Numbered from the stretch's first letter, positions 7,205 through 16,690 are shown. The stretch: 64,000 nt of DNA from Lentibacter algarum (GCF_018860975.1 NZ_JAHKQI010000005.1:496001-560000); one strand, 5' to 3'. Notes: a model not told the origin generated them from the sequence alone. Program-made: numbers and translations.

Positions 7205-8176
7205 ATGCGAGTTATCGAAATCACCAAAGCGGGTGCGCCCGATGTGTTGCAACTGGCCGAACGCGAGGTGCCAAAACCCGCGCATGGCGAGATCCTGATC
7301 AAGGTTGCCTATGCTGGTGTGAACCGCCCAGATGCCTTGCAGCGTGCAGGCGCATATGCCCCGCCCAAAGGCGCGAGCGACTTGCCGGGGTTGGAAGCCA
7401 GCGGAGAAGTCGCAGCCCTCGGCGCGGGTGTCACACAGTGGAAAGTCGGCGACCAAGTCTGCGCCCTGCTGCCGGGTGGTGGCTATGCCGAATACGTTAC
7501 AACGCCTGCCGCACATGCGCTGCCCGTGCCTGAGGGGCTGAGCCTCAAACAGGCTGCCTGCCTGCCCGAGACATTTTTCACCGTTTGGACAAACGTGTTC
7601 ATGCGCGGCGGCTTGCAAGCGGGTGAGCGCTTTTTGGTGCATGGCGGTTCATCGGGCATTGGCACAACGGCGATCCAGCTTGCCAAAGCCTTTGGCGCGC
7701 GGGTGTTTACCACCGTTGGCAACGCAGAGAAGGCCGCGGCTTGCACCGCTCTTGGTGCAGACAGGGTAATGAACTACCGCGAAGAAGACTTCGTTGAAGT
7801 GCTGAAGAGCGAAGGCGGTGCGAACCTGATCCTCGACATGGTCGGCGGTGACTACATCCCGCGCAACATCCGCGCCTTGGCCGACGATGGCCGGATGGTT
7901 CACATTGCTTTTCTCACGGGCCCGAAAGCCGAACTTAACTTCGCCCAGATCATGGCGCGCCGCCTAACTGTGACAGGCAGTACCCTGCGCCCGCAATCTG
8001 ACCTCGCCAAAGCCCGCATCGCCGACGAGTTGCGCGCAAAGGTCTGGCCGCTGCTTGCTGTCGGCACTGTGGCTCCTGTGATGGATCAGGAATTCCCCCT
8101 CGCTGACGCGGCTGCTGCGCATACACGCATGGAAGGCAGCACGCATATCGGCAAGATTGTCCTCAAGGTTGCCTAG
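7205..8176 (+). CDS. NAD(P)H-quinone oxidoreductase, zinc-independent MDR family (PIG3-like)
   Basis: 323 residues, full length. GroES-like N-domain (residues 1-120, 'YAGVNRPDALQRAGAYAPP'), then a Rossmann NADPH-binding domain with FLVHGGSSGIGTTAIQLAK (about 140-160). The zinc-ligand cysteines of alcohol dehydrogenases are absent, as in QOR/PIG3 enzymes that reduce quinones in the cytosol. Likely co-transcribed with COQ9. Its TAG stop and the TAG stop of the convergent RNase gene share the palindrome CTAG at 8173-8176. Confidence 0.9.
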   Translation: MRVIEITKAGAPDVLQLAEREVPKPAHGEILIKVAYAGVNRPDALQRAGAYAPPKGASDLPGLEASGEVAALGAGVTQWKVGDQVCALLPGGGYAEYVTTPAAHALPVPEGLSLKQAACLPETFFTVWTNVFMRGGLQAGERFLVHGGSSGIGTTAIQLAKAFGARVFTTVGNAEKAAACTALGADRVMNYREEDFVEVLKSEGGANLILDMVGGDYIPRNIRALADDGRMVHIAFLTGPKAELNFAQIMARRLTVTGSTLRPQSDLAKARIADELRAKVWPLLAVGTVAPVMDQEFPLADAAAAHTRMEGSTHIGKIVLKVA

Positions 8177-8802
8177 TCGATCGGCTCAAACCGCGCATTG
8201 TTGAGTGTGCAGTCGCGCACCACATCGCGGCCGCAGGGCACGGGTGAGAGGTTTTTTGACAGGCACACGCGTACCTCCTGAATGTGGCCGGCCTTGCAGG
8301 TCACTGTGACCATATCGGCCTCGAACTGTGGGTTGGCCTTTAGGAACGCCTCTTCGACGACAGACGCGGGCAGGGTGATCGCTTTCGAGAGTTTGCGAAA
8401 CACTGGAGGGCGGACGACTTTTCTGTAAGCTTCACGCGACAGCGCATAGTAGTCGGCAACGGAAAGCCCCGAGCAGACGCCGTGCTTTTTCCACTGATAC
8501 CAAGCCAGCCCTGATGTGCCCATAATGTCGGCCATATCACGGGTCATGCTGCGGGAGGGTTGCGCCTCGGAGGTTGCGCAAAACGACGGCCAGCCGCGGT
8601 GAAACTGCGGCCAGAGTCCATGCAGCACCCAGCCGTGTTCTTCGTCGCATTGCGGCGAGCCTTTGGCTTCCCCTTCCAAAGCGCACCAGTTTGGTGACCA
8701 CGACAGCGCCATGACGTAATAGTCAAACTGGCCCGATTTTTCGCCCTTGGCGAGGGCAAACCCTGCCAAAACCGCCAAAACCCCTGCTAAAACGATGCGC
8801 AT
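8173..8802 (-). CDS. ribonuclease T2 family protein, secreted
   Basis: 209 residues with an N-terminal signal peptide (MRIVLAGVLAVLAGFALAKG), so periplasmic or secreted. Conserved active-site segment I is WVLHGLWPQ with His61; segment II is WYQWKKHGVC with His107. Many cysteines (40, 52, 75, 110 and later ones) fit the disulfide-rich fold. T2 enzymes cleave single-stranded RNA through 2',3'-cyclic phosphates. Odd point: the position of the catalytic glutamate four residues before the second histidine is Gln103 here. The enzyme may still work with two histidines, but activity is not certain. Confidence 0.88.
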   Translation of the reverse strand: MRIVLAGVLAVLAGFALAKGEKSGQFDYYVMALSWSPNWCALEGEAKGSPQCDEEHGWVLHGLWPQFHRGWPSFCATSEAQPSRSMTRDMADIMGTSGLAWYQWKKHGVCSGLSVADYYALSREAYRKVVRPPVFRKLSKAITLPASVVEEAFLKANPQFEADMVTVTCKAGHIQEVRVCLSKNLSPVPCGRDVVRDCTLNNARFEPID

Positions 8803-8944
8803 TCACTCTTTCCTTATCAATCATCGCGCATTATATAGCAGGCAAGTTCCCCTACAACGGTAACCTGAGCCCCTCAAAAGGCTCGCTCAATTCAAGAGCG
8901 CAGGACAGTTGTATGCGGGCCAATGTTTTTTGATGGAGGATATC

Positions 8945-9688
8945 ATGTCTGACAAACCGATTATGGCCAAAGCCACAGCCGTCTGGCTGGTCGACAACAC
9001 AACGATCAACTTCAAGCAAATCGCTGACTTTGTCGGCATGCACGAGCTTGAAGTGCAAGGCATCGCTGACGGTGATGTGGCGACCGGTGTGAAGGGCTTT
9101 GACCCGATCGCCAACAACCAGTTGACGCAGGAAGAGATCAATGCTGCGCAAGACAACCCGATGCACAAACTTAAGCTGAAGTTTTACGCCTCGGCTGTTG
9201 GTGAAGAAAAACGTCGCGGGCCGCGCTATACGCCGCTGTCAAAACGACAAGACCGTCCGGCTTCTATTCTTTGGCTGGTGAAGTTTCACCCCGAGCTGAC
9301 CGACGCGCAGGTGTCAAAGCTTGTCGGCACAACCAAGCCGACCATTCAGGCGATCCGCGAGCGCACGCATTGGAATATTTCCAATATCGACCCGATCGAC
9401 CCTGTTGCGCTTGGACTGTGTAAGCAAAGCGAGCTTGACGCCGCGGTGCAAAAAGCCGCCGCCAAGAAAGCGGCTAGCGGTGAGGTTATGTCTGACGACG
9501 AGCGGCGCAAGCTGGTTGGCATCGAACAGAGCCTTGGCATGGATGCCGAGCCGAAGATCCCGACAGCGATTGAAGGCCTTGAGACTTTCTCGCTTGGCGG
9601 TTCGGATGCCGACGAGAAAGAAGAGCCACTTGGCGATGCCGACAGCTTCTTTAACTTGCCAGACGACGACGAAGACGAAAAGAAATAG
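8945..9688 (+). CDS. trcR: DUF1013 family cell cycle transcriptional regulator TrcR
   Basis: 247 residues from ATG 8945 (MSDKPIMAKATAVWLVDN), with GGAGG five bases upstream; the frame upstream adds a poor 12-residue lead. DUF1013 proteins are alphaproteobacterial regulators with helix-turn-helix-like segments; two are visible, 'NTTINFKQIADFVGMHELEV' and 'LTDAQVSKLVGTTKPTIQAI'. The C-terminal third is acidic and low complexity, ending DADSFFNLPDDDEDEKK. A second copy of this tail follows the stop codon in another frame (9697-9756), so the gene may have lost its last 20-25 residues to a one-base indel. Confidence 0.9.
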   Translation: MSDKPIMAKATAVWLVDNTTINFKQIADFVGMHELEVQGIADGDVATGVKGFDPIANNQLTQEEINAAQDNPMHKLKLKFYASAVGEEKRRGPRYTPLSKRQDRPASILWLVKFHPELTDAQVSKLVGTTKPTIQAIRERTHWNISNIDPIDPVALGLCKQSELDAAVQKAAAKKAASGEVMSDDERRKLVGIEQSLGMDAEPKIPTAIEGLETFSLGGSDADEKEEPLGDADSFFNLPDDDEDEKK

Positions 9689-9696
9689 TCACACAC

Positions 9697-9756
9697 GACG
9701 ATAGCCGTGATGCTGACAGCTTCTTCAATCTGCCTGACGACGAAGACGACAAGTAA
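9697..9756 (+). other. out-of-frame duplicate of the trcR acidic tail
   Basis: Read in the frame beginning at 9697 the DNA encodes DDSRDADSFFNLPDDEDDK and stop TAA 9754-9756, nearly repeating the tail DADSFFNLPDDDEDEKK that ends trcR at 9688. The two copies are in different frames (one base apart). With one extra base in the A-rich GAAAAGAAATAG at 9677-9688 the trcR frame would run through both copies. It is either a recent indel, a programmed shift or a base-calling error. Confidence 0.7.
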
Positions 9757-9763
9757 GACTTTC

Positions 9764-9792
9764 GCGCATCTGCCCTACTTCGGCAGATGCGC
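9764..9792 (+). terminator. hairpin after trcR, probable terminator
   Basis: Perfect 11-bp stem GCGCATCTGCC (9764-9774) / GGCAGATGCGC (9782-9792) with a 7-base loop. The downstream tail CCCCAACTTTCCCC has only a short T run, so termination may be partial or factor-assisted. Confidence 0.65.
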
Positions 9793-10231
9793 CCCCAACT
9801 TTCCCCATGACTAGTTTAGCAGGCCCAGCTTTGGCCACGATTGCGCGGAGCCGGAGAGCGAACACGCGCCTGATTTTAACTCGCTAAAGGCGAGTGGTGC
9901 GCGAATTGGCCCTAATAGAAGCCAGTTTTGCAAGAGTTGCGAAACCAAACCCGTGCTTAACGCAAAGCGCTTACTCCGTTGCAACTTACCATATTGATGC
10001 CCCGATTTGCTCAAACCGATGACGCGTTCACCGCGCATAACCTCATTTGAATACGCTAGAAGTGCGTCAAAATTTGAGGTGATAGCAATGCAGCTTGCTT
10101 ATGAGTCCTGCCCGCGTCCTGTTGGGACGCCACGCATCGCGGTACAATGTCGCAACGGTTCTGTTTTGCAGAGCGCGTTTGGCGGCGTGCGCCCTATCTC
10201 AATGCAAATGTCAAAGAGTGAGGGTTAACAG
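9793..10231. other. intergenic leader region before the RTX gene, no gene supported
   Basis: About 440 bases without a convincing gene; short open frames on both strands lack family patterns and ribosome sites. Visible: a small hairpin ACTCGC/GCGAGT (9879-9895) and a possible promoter TTGGGA (10122-10127) / TACAAT (10143-10148) with only 15 bases between, ahead of the RTX gene start. Nothing else recognised. Confidence 0.5.
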
Positions 10232-13200
10232 ATGCCTACAACATTCAGCCTATTTTACCTCGGCACTGCGCCTGAGATCGACACCACAGAAGGCAACCTG
10301 ACCTCTGAGAACCACGCTGCGCTTGAGACACTTACCTTCGGTGGCCCGGGAGATGAGATAGCCTTCAACCTGCAAGAGTTGTCTGACAATCCGTCAAATA
10401 ACTGGAACGGCGGCACGTCGACGACAGCCTATGATTCCAACAACTCGACAGCAAACGAGACATTTTCAATAGACGGCGGCCCTGTGCAAACGCATGACGC
10501 CACGATGCTCTATAACAACACGCTGATCACCTACACAGATGGTTCAACGGCCACTGTGAACGCGATTGTAATGCAAGACACCGCAGGCAACCTCTACCTG
10601 TTGCCGCCAACCTCCGGGCCAAACGCCTATTCTAATGCGCTCGAAGCAAGGCCGATCGAATCTGTTACACTCGGAACAGCGGCGCCTTCAGGTGGGACAG
10701 ATACTTACGGTATGAGCGCAACCCGCTATGAGCTTAACCTGAGCGACTATGTCGTTGAGGGAACGTCAGCTGGGGAGCTCATTGACGCAAGTTATGCGGG
10801 CGACTCCGAAGGCGATGTTATCGACGGCGGCGACCACACAGACTTTTCGAACGATGACAGCGTGCACGCCGGAGCGGGCAATGACACGATCATTTCTGGT
10901 CTGGGTGATGACACGGTTGAAGCGGGAACTGGCACGGACTCTGTTGACGCTGGCGCGGGCAATGACTCCGTTTTTGCGGGCTCTGGCGACGACGAAGTGC
11001 TCGGCGGCACGGGCAACGATACTGTCTTCGGCTCTGACGGGGCAGATACGCTTCTGGGCGGCGCGGGCGACGACACGCTTGACGGCGACGACGGCCTCGC
11101 GGGCGGCGCGGCTGACAGCATTGATGGCGGCGCAGGCAACGACCAGATCATCGGCGACTATGGTAATGACACGCTTGATGGCGGCTCTGGCCGCGATACT
11201 ATCTTTGCAGGTGATGACGACGACAGTGTCAGCGGTGGCACTGGCAACGACGTGCTCTATGGCGAGGCTGGTGAAGACACGATCTATGGCAATGACGGCG
11301 ACGACAGACTCTATGGTGGCGATGACAACGACCAGATCTATGCTGGCAATGGCAACGACACGGTAGAAGGCGGCGACGGTGACGATTACGTTAGTGCGGG
11401 CGCGGGCCACGACAGCGTCTTGGGCGGTGCGGGCTCTGACAACCTTCAGGGTGGCGCAGGCAACGACACGCTTGATGGCGGTGCTGATGGCGACAACATC
11501 AACGCTGGCGACGGTGACGACAGCATCATCGGTGCGGATGGCAATGACAGCATCTGGGGTGCTGCTGGCGACGATACGATAGACGCCGGAAGCGGCAACG
11601 ACGCCCTTTACGGCGGCACTGGTGACGATAGCATCGATGCTGGTGCCGGGAATGACTATATCTCGATGACCAGCGGCGCAGACACTGTCGACGCGGGCGA
11701 TGACCAAGATAATATTCACGTCATTGCGGGTGCTTACGCTGATGGCGAGGTCGTTACCCTGACTGGCGGAACGGGCGGCGTAGACAGTGACACGCTCACG
11801 CTGACAAGTTGGGTAAGCTACTCGAATCTGGTGCAGTCAGTTGATCCGGACAGTGACAGCACGTCGGGTTCTGTGGACTTGCTGGATGCATCTGGCAACA
11901 CCGTCACGGTGAATTTTAGCGAGATCGAAAACCTCAACCTGCCAGCGCCCGGACTTGATTACATCGTTGAAGGCACAGCCGCGGGCGACTTGATTGACGC
12001 CAGCTATACGACTGACCCTGACGGGGACATGATCGACAACAGCGATCATTCGGACGGCTCAAATGATGACAGTATTGAAGCAGGCGCGGGCGAAGACACG
12101 ATTATTGCCGGCTTGGGAGATGATACGGTTTCGGCAGACGACGGAAACGACATTGTCAGCGGCATGGAAGGTGATGACAGCATCGACGGTGGCGCAGGCA
12201 ATGATGTGCTGCACGGCGACAACGGAGATGCCAGTTCCGACTCGAATTATATTTCCCAAGGTTCGTTTGAAGGCATTAGTCCGACGAGCTTTGGCCAAGC
12301 AGACAACCTTTCAGATTGGTATAACTGGAACACGGCGTCTCCTGATTTGTCGGAGCAAGGTGGTTACGAAGCATCGTATTCAACCGCCGCAGCCCCGACC
12401 GATGGCACCAATTACGTTTCCATGGTCAACAACGGTAACGGGACTTTCCAAGAGGGCATTTCACAAGATCTTGCGAGTCCGCTCATTGCCGGGAACACCT
12501 ACACGATCGTTCTGGACGCCGCTTCGGGGGGGTATAACAACTCCTCACCTACGGGCGATAACCTTCAGTTGCTGGTTTACGGAAACGAAACTGCGGGCCA
12601 GACTTTAGGCAATGCCTCTGGCGGGCCAGCAGGTGCGACGTTGCTTGGTGCAACAGATGTGACGGTTGATTACACGACCGGAACGATGGGGCAGGTGTTT
12701 GTCACCTTCACACCGACCACCGACATAGAGACGATCTCGCTTTCGCTACAAGACAGCGATTTCAACGGCAATTTTGCAGTTCTCACCATAGACAACATCT
12801 ACCTTTACGAAGGCGTTGTCGGCGACGACACCATCAACGGTGGCGCGGGAGACGACACGATTTTTGGCGAAGCCGGTGACGATGTTCTGGACGGCGGTAT
12901 CGGTGATGATGCGCTCTCCGGCGGCGCGGGCAATGACAGTGTTCTCGGTGACACGGGCAACGACAGCATTGACAGCGATGCGGGTGACGACACCGTGCGC
13001 GGAGGCATGGGCAATGACACCATCGATGGCGGCGCTGGCGACGACAGCATCTACGGCAACGAAGATGATGACAGTATCACTGGCGGCCTAGGCAATGACA
13101 GCCTCTATGGCGAAGAAGGCAACGACATTGTTTCCGGCGGCGACGGCGATGACCACCTTGAAGGCAACGAAGGCAACGACACGCTCTCGGGCGGCGCAGG

Positions 13201-16200
13201 TGACGACTGGATCCGCGGCAGCTATGGCGAAGACAGTATTACGTCGGACGCAGGCGATGACTTCCTTTGGGGTGGCTATGGCGATGATACGTTCACCTAT
13301 ACTGACGGCTTTGGTAACGACACGATCGAAGGCGAAGAAGCCCAGGAAACCGACGGTGACACCCTTGATCTGAGCGGCGTAACGTCTGACCTGACAGTTG
13401 ATCTGACCTCGGCCAACCCCGAAACGGGCAGTTTTACCGACGGCACTGACACAGTGAGCTTTGTTGAAATCGAGAACATCATTCTCGGCGGCGGTGATGA
13501 CACTCTGGTGCTGGGCACGGGCAGCGGCGCTGACACGGTACAAGGCTTCAGCATTCCGACAGGTTCGGCTGGTGCTTACACGGGCCACGATGTTCTTGAC
13601 GTGAGCACATTGGTCGACACCAATGGCGCGCCTGTTAACACCGATGATGTGACGCTGAGCACCGACGGCAACGGCGATGCGGTTCTGACCTTCCCAAGCG
13701 GCGAGAGCCTCACGCTTGTCGGCGTAACCGAGGCCAGTATCACTGACCCCGAAGTGCTCGAAGCGATGGGCATTCCGATGCCAAACTACGTTGTTGACGG
13801 AACCGCTGGCGGCGATTTGATCGACGGCACATACATCACCGACCCTGAAGGCGATGTGATCGACGGCAACGACAACCAGACAGCAGGCAATGAAGACAGC
13901 GTTGAGGCGGGTGCGGGCGACGACACTGTGTTCAGCTACGCAGGCAACGACACGATCGATGCAGGCGCCGGCAACGACAGCGTTGATGCGGGCGATGCAG
14001 ATGATGTTGTTTCCGGCGGCGCAGGCAACGACACGCTGCAAGGCTGGTTCGGCGATGACAGCCTTGATGGCGGAGCGGGCGACGATAGCCTCATGGGCTG
14101 GACCGGCGATGACACGCTTTCCGGCGGCGAAGGTGACGACAGCATCGAAGGCGGCGACGACCAAGATGTGATCCTGCTCGAAAACGGCTTTGGCGATGAC
14201 ACCATCGACGGCGGTGACGGCGGCACGACTGATTATGACACGCTCGACATGAGCGCAGTCACAACTGACACCACGGTTGATCTGACCAGCGCAAACCCCG
14301 AGAGCGGCAGCGTTACCTCCGGCGCTGACACAGCTACATTTGCCGACATCGAGAACATCGTTCTGGGTGCTGGCACTGACACGGTTGTTCTGGCCGACGG
14401 CTCTGGCAGCGATACGGTTGACGGCTTTGAAGCGCCGACAGACAACGGCGATGGCACTTACACGGGCAACGACCAGCTTGATGTAAGCGGCATGACCGAC
14501 GCCAACGGCGACCCTGTGAATGTAACTGACGTGACCGTGACCGACACAAACGGCGACGGCACCGGCGACGCTATCCTGACCTTCCCGAACGGCGAGAGCG
14601 TCACGCTTGTGGGTGTGAGCCCAAGCGATGTTGACAGCCACGACGAACTTGAAGCTCTGGGCATTCCGGGCACTGACTACATCGTTGAAGGCACCTCGGG
14701 CAGCGACACGATTGATAGCTCCTATCTGGGTGATCCCGATGGGGATATGATCGACAACAATGATATGTCGGATGGCTCAAACAACGACAGTGTGCTCGCA
14801 GGCGACGGACATGATAGTGTTGTCTCCGGTTTGGGTTCGGACACGGTTTGGGCCGGCTCGGGAAATGACATTGTCGAAGGCGGTGCCGGAAGCGATGTTC
14901 TCTACGGTGAGAGTGGCGATGATAATCTGCATGGCGGCACTGGTGACGACACGCTGATAGGCGGTGCCGGAGAAGACGAGTTCTACGGTGGCACTGGCGA
15001 TGACCTCATTGATGGTGGTGACGACGAAGACCGTTTCATTTTAGCAAACGACTTTGGAAACGATACCATCGTTGGTGGCGAAGGCGGCGCGAATGATGAT
15101 GACTCCATTCGCGGCACTGATGTCACCGACGATCTGACAGTCATTTACACGGGTGATGAGGCCGGCACTTACTCGGATGGCAGCAGCACTGCGACCTTCT
15201 CGGAGATCGAAGGTGTTTGGACGGGTTCCGGCGACGACCTGATTGATGCGGATGCCTCAACCAGCCAGATGACGATCCAGTCGGGCGAAGGTGCGGACAC
15301 CATACACTCGGGTTCCGGCGACGACTATATTAACGTTAGCGGCGATACCTTTGCCGGTGATAATGCTGTCGATACCATTGTCTTTAGTGACGGCGACGGT
15401 GACGATACCGTCATGAGCTTTGAAGCTCCGACCGATCTAGGTGGCGGCAGTTACACGGGCCATGATCAGCTTGATGTAAGCGGCTTGACCGACGCGAACG
15501 GCGACCCTGTGAATGTGCATGATGTGACAGTCACCGATACCAACGGCGACGGAACAGGCGATGCTATCCTTTCCTTCCCGAATGGTGAGAGCATAACGCT
15601 GGTTGGCGTGGATCCGGCAGATGTTGACAGCTACGGTGCGCTGGAAGCTCTGGGCATTCCGGGCACTGACGAGATCGTCAGCGGCACGGCGGGCGGCGAT
15701 GTGATCAACGGGAGTTACACGGGTGACCCTGACGGCGACATGGTTGACGCAGGCGACAACGCGGCAGGCAACGACGACGACGTGATCGAAGCCGGAGCTG
15801 GCAACGACACTATTTCAGGTGGCGCAGGCGCTGACTACATTGATGCCGGTGCCGGTGACGACCAAATACTCCTGCAAGATGGGGACACGGCCCATGGCGG
15901 CGATGGAGACGACCACTTCTCTATCTCCGGGTCTAACGGTGGAACGATCTCGGTTACGGGCGGCGAAGGCGGCGAAACCGCAGGCGATACGCTCGACTTT
16001 AACGGGCTGATCGACTTTGGCGACATCACCTACACCAACACCGACCCGGGCGTTGGCGGCGGTATGAGCGGCTCGGCAACGCTGTCTGATGGCACAGTTG
16101 TGAACTTTGACGAGATCGAAAACGTGATCATCTGTTTCACAGAGGGCACACGCATAGCGACGCCGAGGGGCGCGCGAGATGTGGCTGACCTTGCGATCGG

Positions 16201-16690
16201 TGACATGGTTGTGACCCGTGACCACGGGCTGCAACCGATCAGTTGGGTTGGCAAGCGCACTGTGCCTGCGGTGGGCAAGCTTGCTCCGATCCGCTTTGCT
16301 CCGAACACCGTTGGTAACGAGCGCGAGCTCTTGGTGTCACCACAACACCGGATGCTTATTCAGGGTGCTGAGGCCTCGCTCTTGTTTGGCAAAAGCGAAG
16401 TGCTGGCCTCGGCCAAGCACCTTGTGAACGGCGGCAGTGTTGTCGAGCAACACGGCGGTGACGTGACTTATGTGCATATCATGTTTGATCAACACGAGAT
16501 CGTCTATGCCGAGGGGGCTGCAAGCGAGAGTTTCTACCCTGGCGGCACTGGTCTTGACGCTGTTGAGTTGAAGGCCCGCGAGGAGCTGTTCACGCTTTTC
16601 CCCGAGCTTCGCAGCCACGAAGGCAGCTATGGCGACACCGCGCGCCTTTGCCTCAAATCATACGAAAGCCGTCTGTTCCGGCTGTCGTGA
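10232..16690 (+). CDS. giant RTX calcium-binding protein with C-terminal Hint domain
   Basis: 2152 residues, strongly acidic. Residues 1-170 form a non-repeat N-domain without a Sec signal. Then long blocks of RTX nonapeptides (GGxGxDxxx, for example GGAGDDTLDGDDG, GGSGRDTIF) that fold into Ca2+-binding beta rolls. Five copies of a larger module start with variants of YIVEGTAAGDLIDASY at about residues 172, 576, 1186, 1484 and 1814. Residues about 670-860 are a repeat-free insert opening NYISQGSFEG, like a galactose-binding jelly-roll. The C-terminal Hint_2 domain starts at Cys1968 (CFTEGTRIATPRGARDV) with SPQHRML. RTX proteins are type I secreted; no HlyB/HlyD genes are in the window, so the exporter is elsewhere. 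Surface adhesin or matrix role is likely; no enzyme domain is visible. Confidence 0.93.
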   Translation: MPTTFSLFYLGTAPEIDTTEGNLTSENHAALETLTFGGPGDEIAFNLQELSDNPSNNWNGGTSTTAYDSNNSTANETFSIDGGPVQTHDATMLYNNTLITYTDGSTATVNAIVMQDTAGNLYLLPPTSGPNAYSNALEARPIESVTLGTAAPSGGTDTYGMSATRYELNLSDYVVEGTSAGELIDASYAGDSEGDVIDGGDHTDFSNDDSVHAGAGNDTIISGLGDDTVEAGTGTDSVDAGAGNDSVFAGSGDDEVLGGTGNDTVFGSDGADTLLGGAGDDTLDGDDGLAGGAADSIDGGAGNDQIIGDYGNDTLDGGSGRDTIFAGDDDDSVSGGTGNDVLYGEAGEDTIYGNDGDDRLYGGDDNDQIYAGNGNDTVEGGDGDDYVSAGAGHDSVLGGAGSDNLQGGAGNDTLDGGADGDNINAGDGDDSIIGADGNDSIWGAAGDDTIDAGSGNDALYGGTGDDSIDAGAGNDYISMTSGADTVDAGDDQDNIHVIAGAYADGEVVTLTGGTGGVDSDTLTLTSWVSYSNLVQSVDPDSDSTSGSVDLLDASGNTVTVNFSEIENLNLPAPGLDYIVEGTAAGDLIDASYTTDPDGDMIDNSDHSDGSNDDSIEAGAGEDTIIAGLGDDTVSADDGNDIVSGMEGDDSIDGGAGNDVLHGDNGDASSDSNYISQGSFEGISPTSFGQADNLSDWYNWNTASPDLSEQGGYEASYSTAAAPTDGTNYVSMVNNGNGTFQEGISQDLASPLIAGNTYTIVLDAASGGYNNSSPTGDNLQLLVYGNETAGQTLGNASGGPAGATLLGATDVTVDYTTGTMGQVFVTFTPTTDIETISLSLQDSDFNGNFAVLTIDNIYLYEGVVGDDTINGGAGDDTIFGEAGDDVLDGGIGDDALSGGAGNDSVLGDTGNDSIDSDAGDDTVRGGMGNDTIDGGAGDDSIYGNEDDDSITGGLGNDSLYGEEGNDIVSGGDGDDHLEGNEGNDTLSGGAGDDWIRGSYGEDSITSDAGDDFLWGGYGDDTFTYTDGFGNDTIEGEEAQETDGDTLDLSGVTSDLTVDLTSANPETGSFTDGTDTVSFVEIENIILGGGDDTLVLGTGSGADTVQGFSIPTGSAGAYTGHDVLDVSTLVDTNGAPVNTDDVTLSTDGNGDAVLTFPSGESLTLVGVTEASITDPEVLEAMGIPMPNYVVDGTAGGDLIDGTYITDPEGDVIDGNDNQTAGNEDSVEAGAGDDTVFSYAGNDTIDAGAGNDSVDAGDADDVVSGGAGNDTLQGWFGDDSLDGGAGDDSLMGWTGDDTLSGGEGDDSIEGGDDQDVILLENGFGDDTIDGGDGGTTDYDTLDMSAVTTDTTVDLTSANPESGSVTSGADTATFADIENIVLGAGTDTVVLADGSGSDTVDGFEAPTDNGDGTYTGNDQLDVSGMTDANGDPVNVTDVTVTDTNGDGTGDAILTFPNGESVTLVGVSPSDVDSHDELEALGIPGTDYIVEGTSGSDTIDSSYLGDPDGDMIDNNDMSDGSNNDSVLAGDGHDSVVSGLGSDTVWAGSGNDIVEGGAGSDVLYGESGDDNLHGGTGDDTLIGGAGEDEFYGGTGDDLIDGGDDEDRFILANDFGNDTIVGGEGGANDDDSIRGTDVTDDLTVIYTGDEAGTYSDGSSTATFSEIEGVWTGSGDDLIDADASTSQMTIQSGEGADTIHSGSGDDYINVSGDTFAGDNAVDTIVFSDGDGDDTVMSFEAPTDLGGGSYTGHDQLDVSGLTDANGDPVNVHDVTVTDTNGDGTGDAILSFPNGESITLVGVDPADVDSYGALEALGIPGTDEIVSGTAGGDVINGSYTGDPDGDMVDAGDNAAGNDDDVIEAGAGNDTISGGAGADYIDAGAGDDQILLQDGDTAHGGDGDDHFSISGSNGGTISVTGGEGGETAGDTLDFNGLIDFGDITYTNTDPGVGGGMSGSATLSDGTVVNFDEIENVIICFTEGTRIATPRGARDVADLAIGDMVVTRDHGLQPISWVGKRTVPAVGKLAPIRFAPNTVGNERELLVSPQHRMLIQGAEASLLFGKSEVLASAKHLVNGGSVVEQHGGDVTYVHIMFDQHEIVYAEGAASESFYPGGTGLDAVELKAREELFTLFPELRSHEGSYGDTARLCLKSYESRLFRLS

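Noticed and set aside
9811-10038. 75-codon minus-strand frame between trcR and the RTX gene
   Set aside because: No ribosome site, no family pattern and composition like non-coding DNA.
10122-10148. TTGGGA/TACAAT as a promoter for the RTX gene
   Set aside because: Spacer is only 15 bases; mentioned in the region entry but not supported as a separate feature.
10749-14671. Many long open frames on both strands across the RTX gene (up to 517 codons antisense)
   Set aside because: Repetitive GC-rich coding sequence gives shadow frames; their translations are low-complexity and lack family motifs or ribosome sites.
10700-16100. Dense short-period DNA repeats resembling a satellite or CRISPR-like array
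   Set aside because: The repeats keep one long open frame and encode RTX nonapeptides; units vary and there are no spacers of fixed length.
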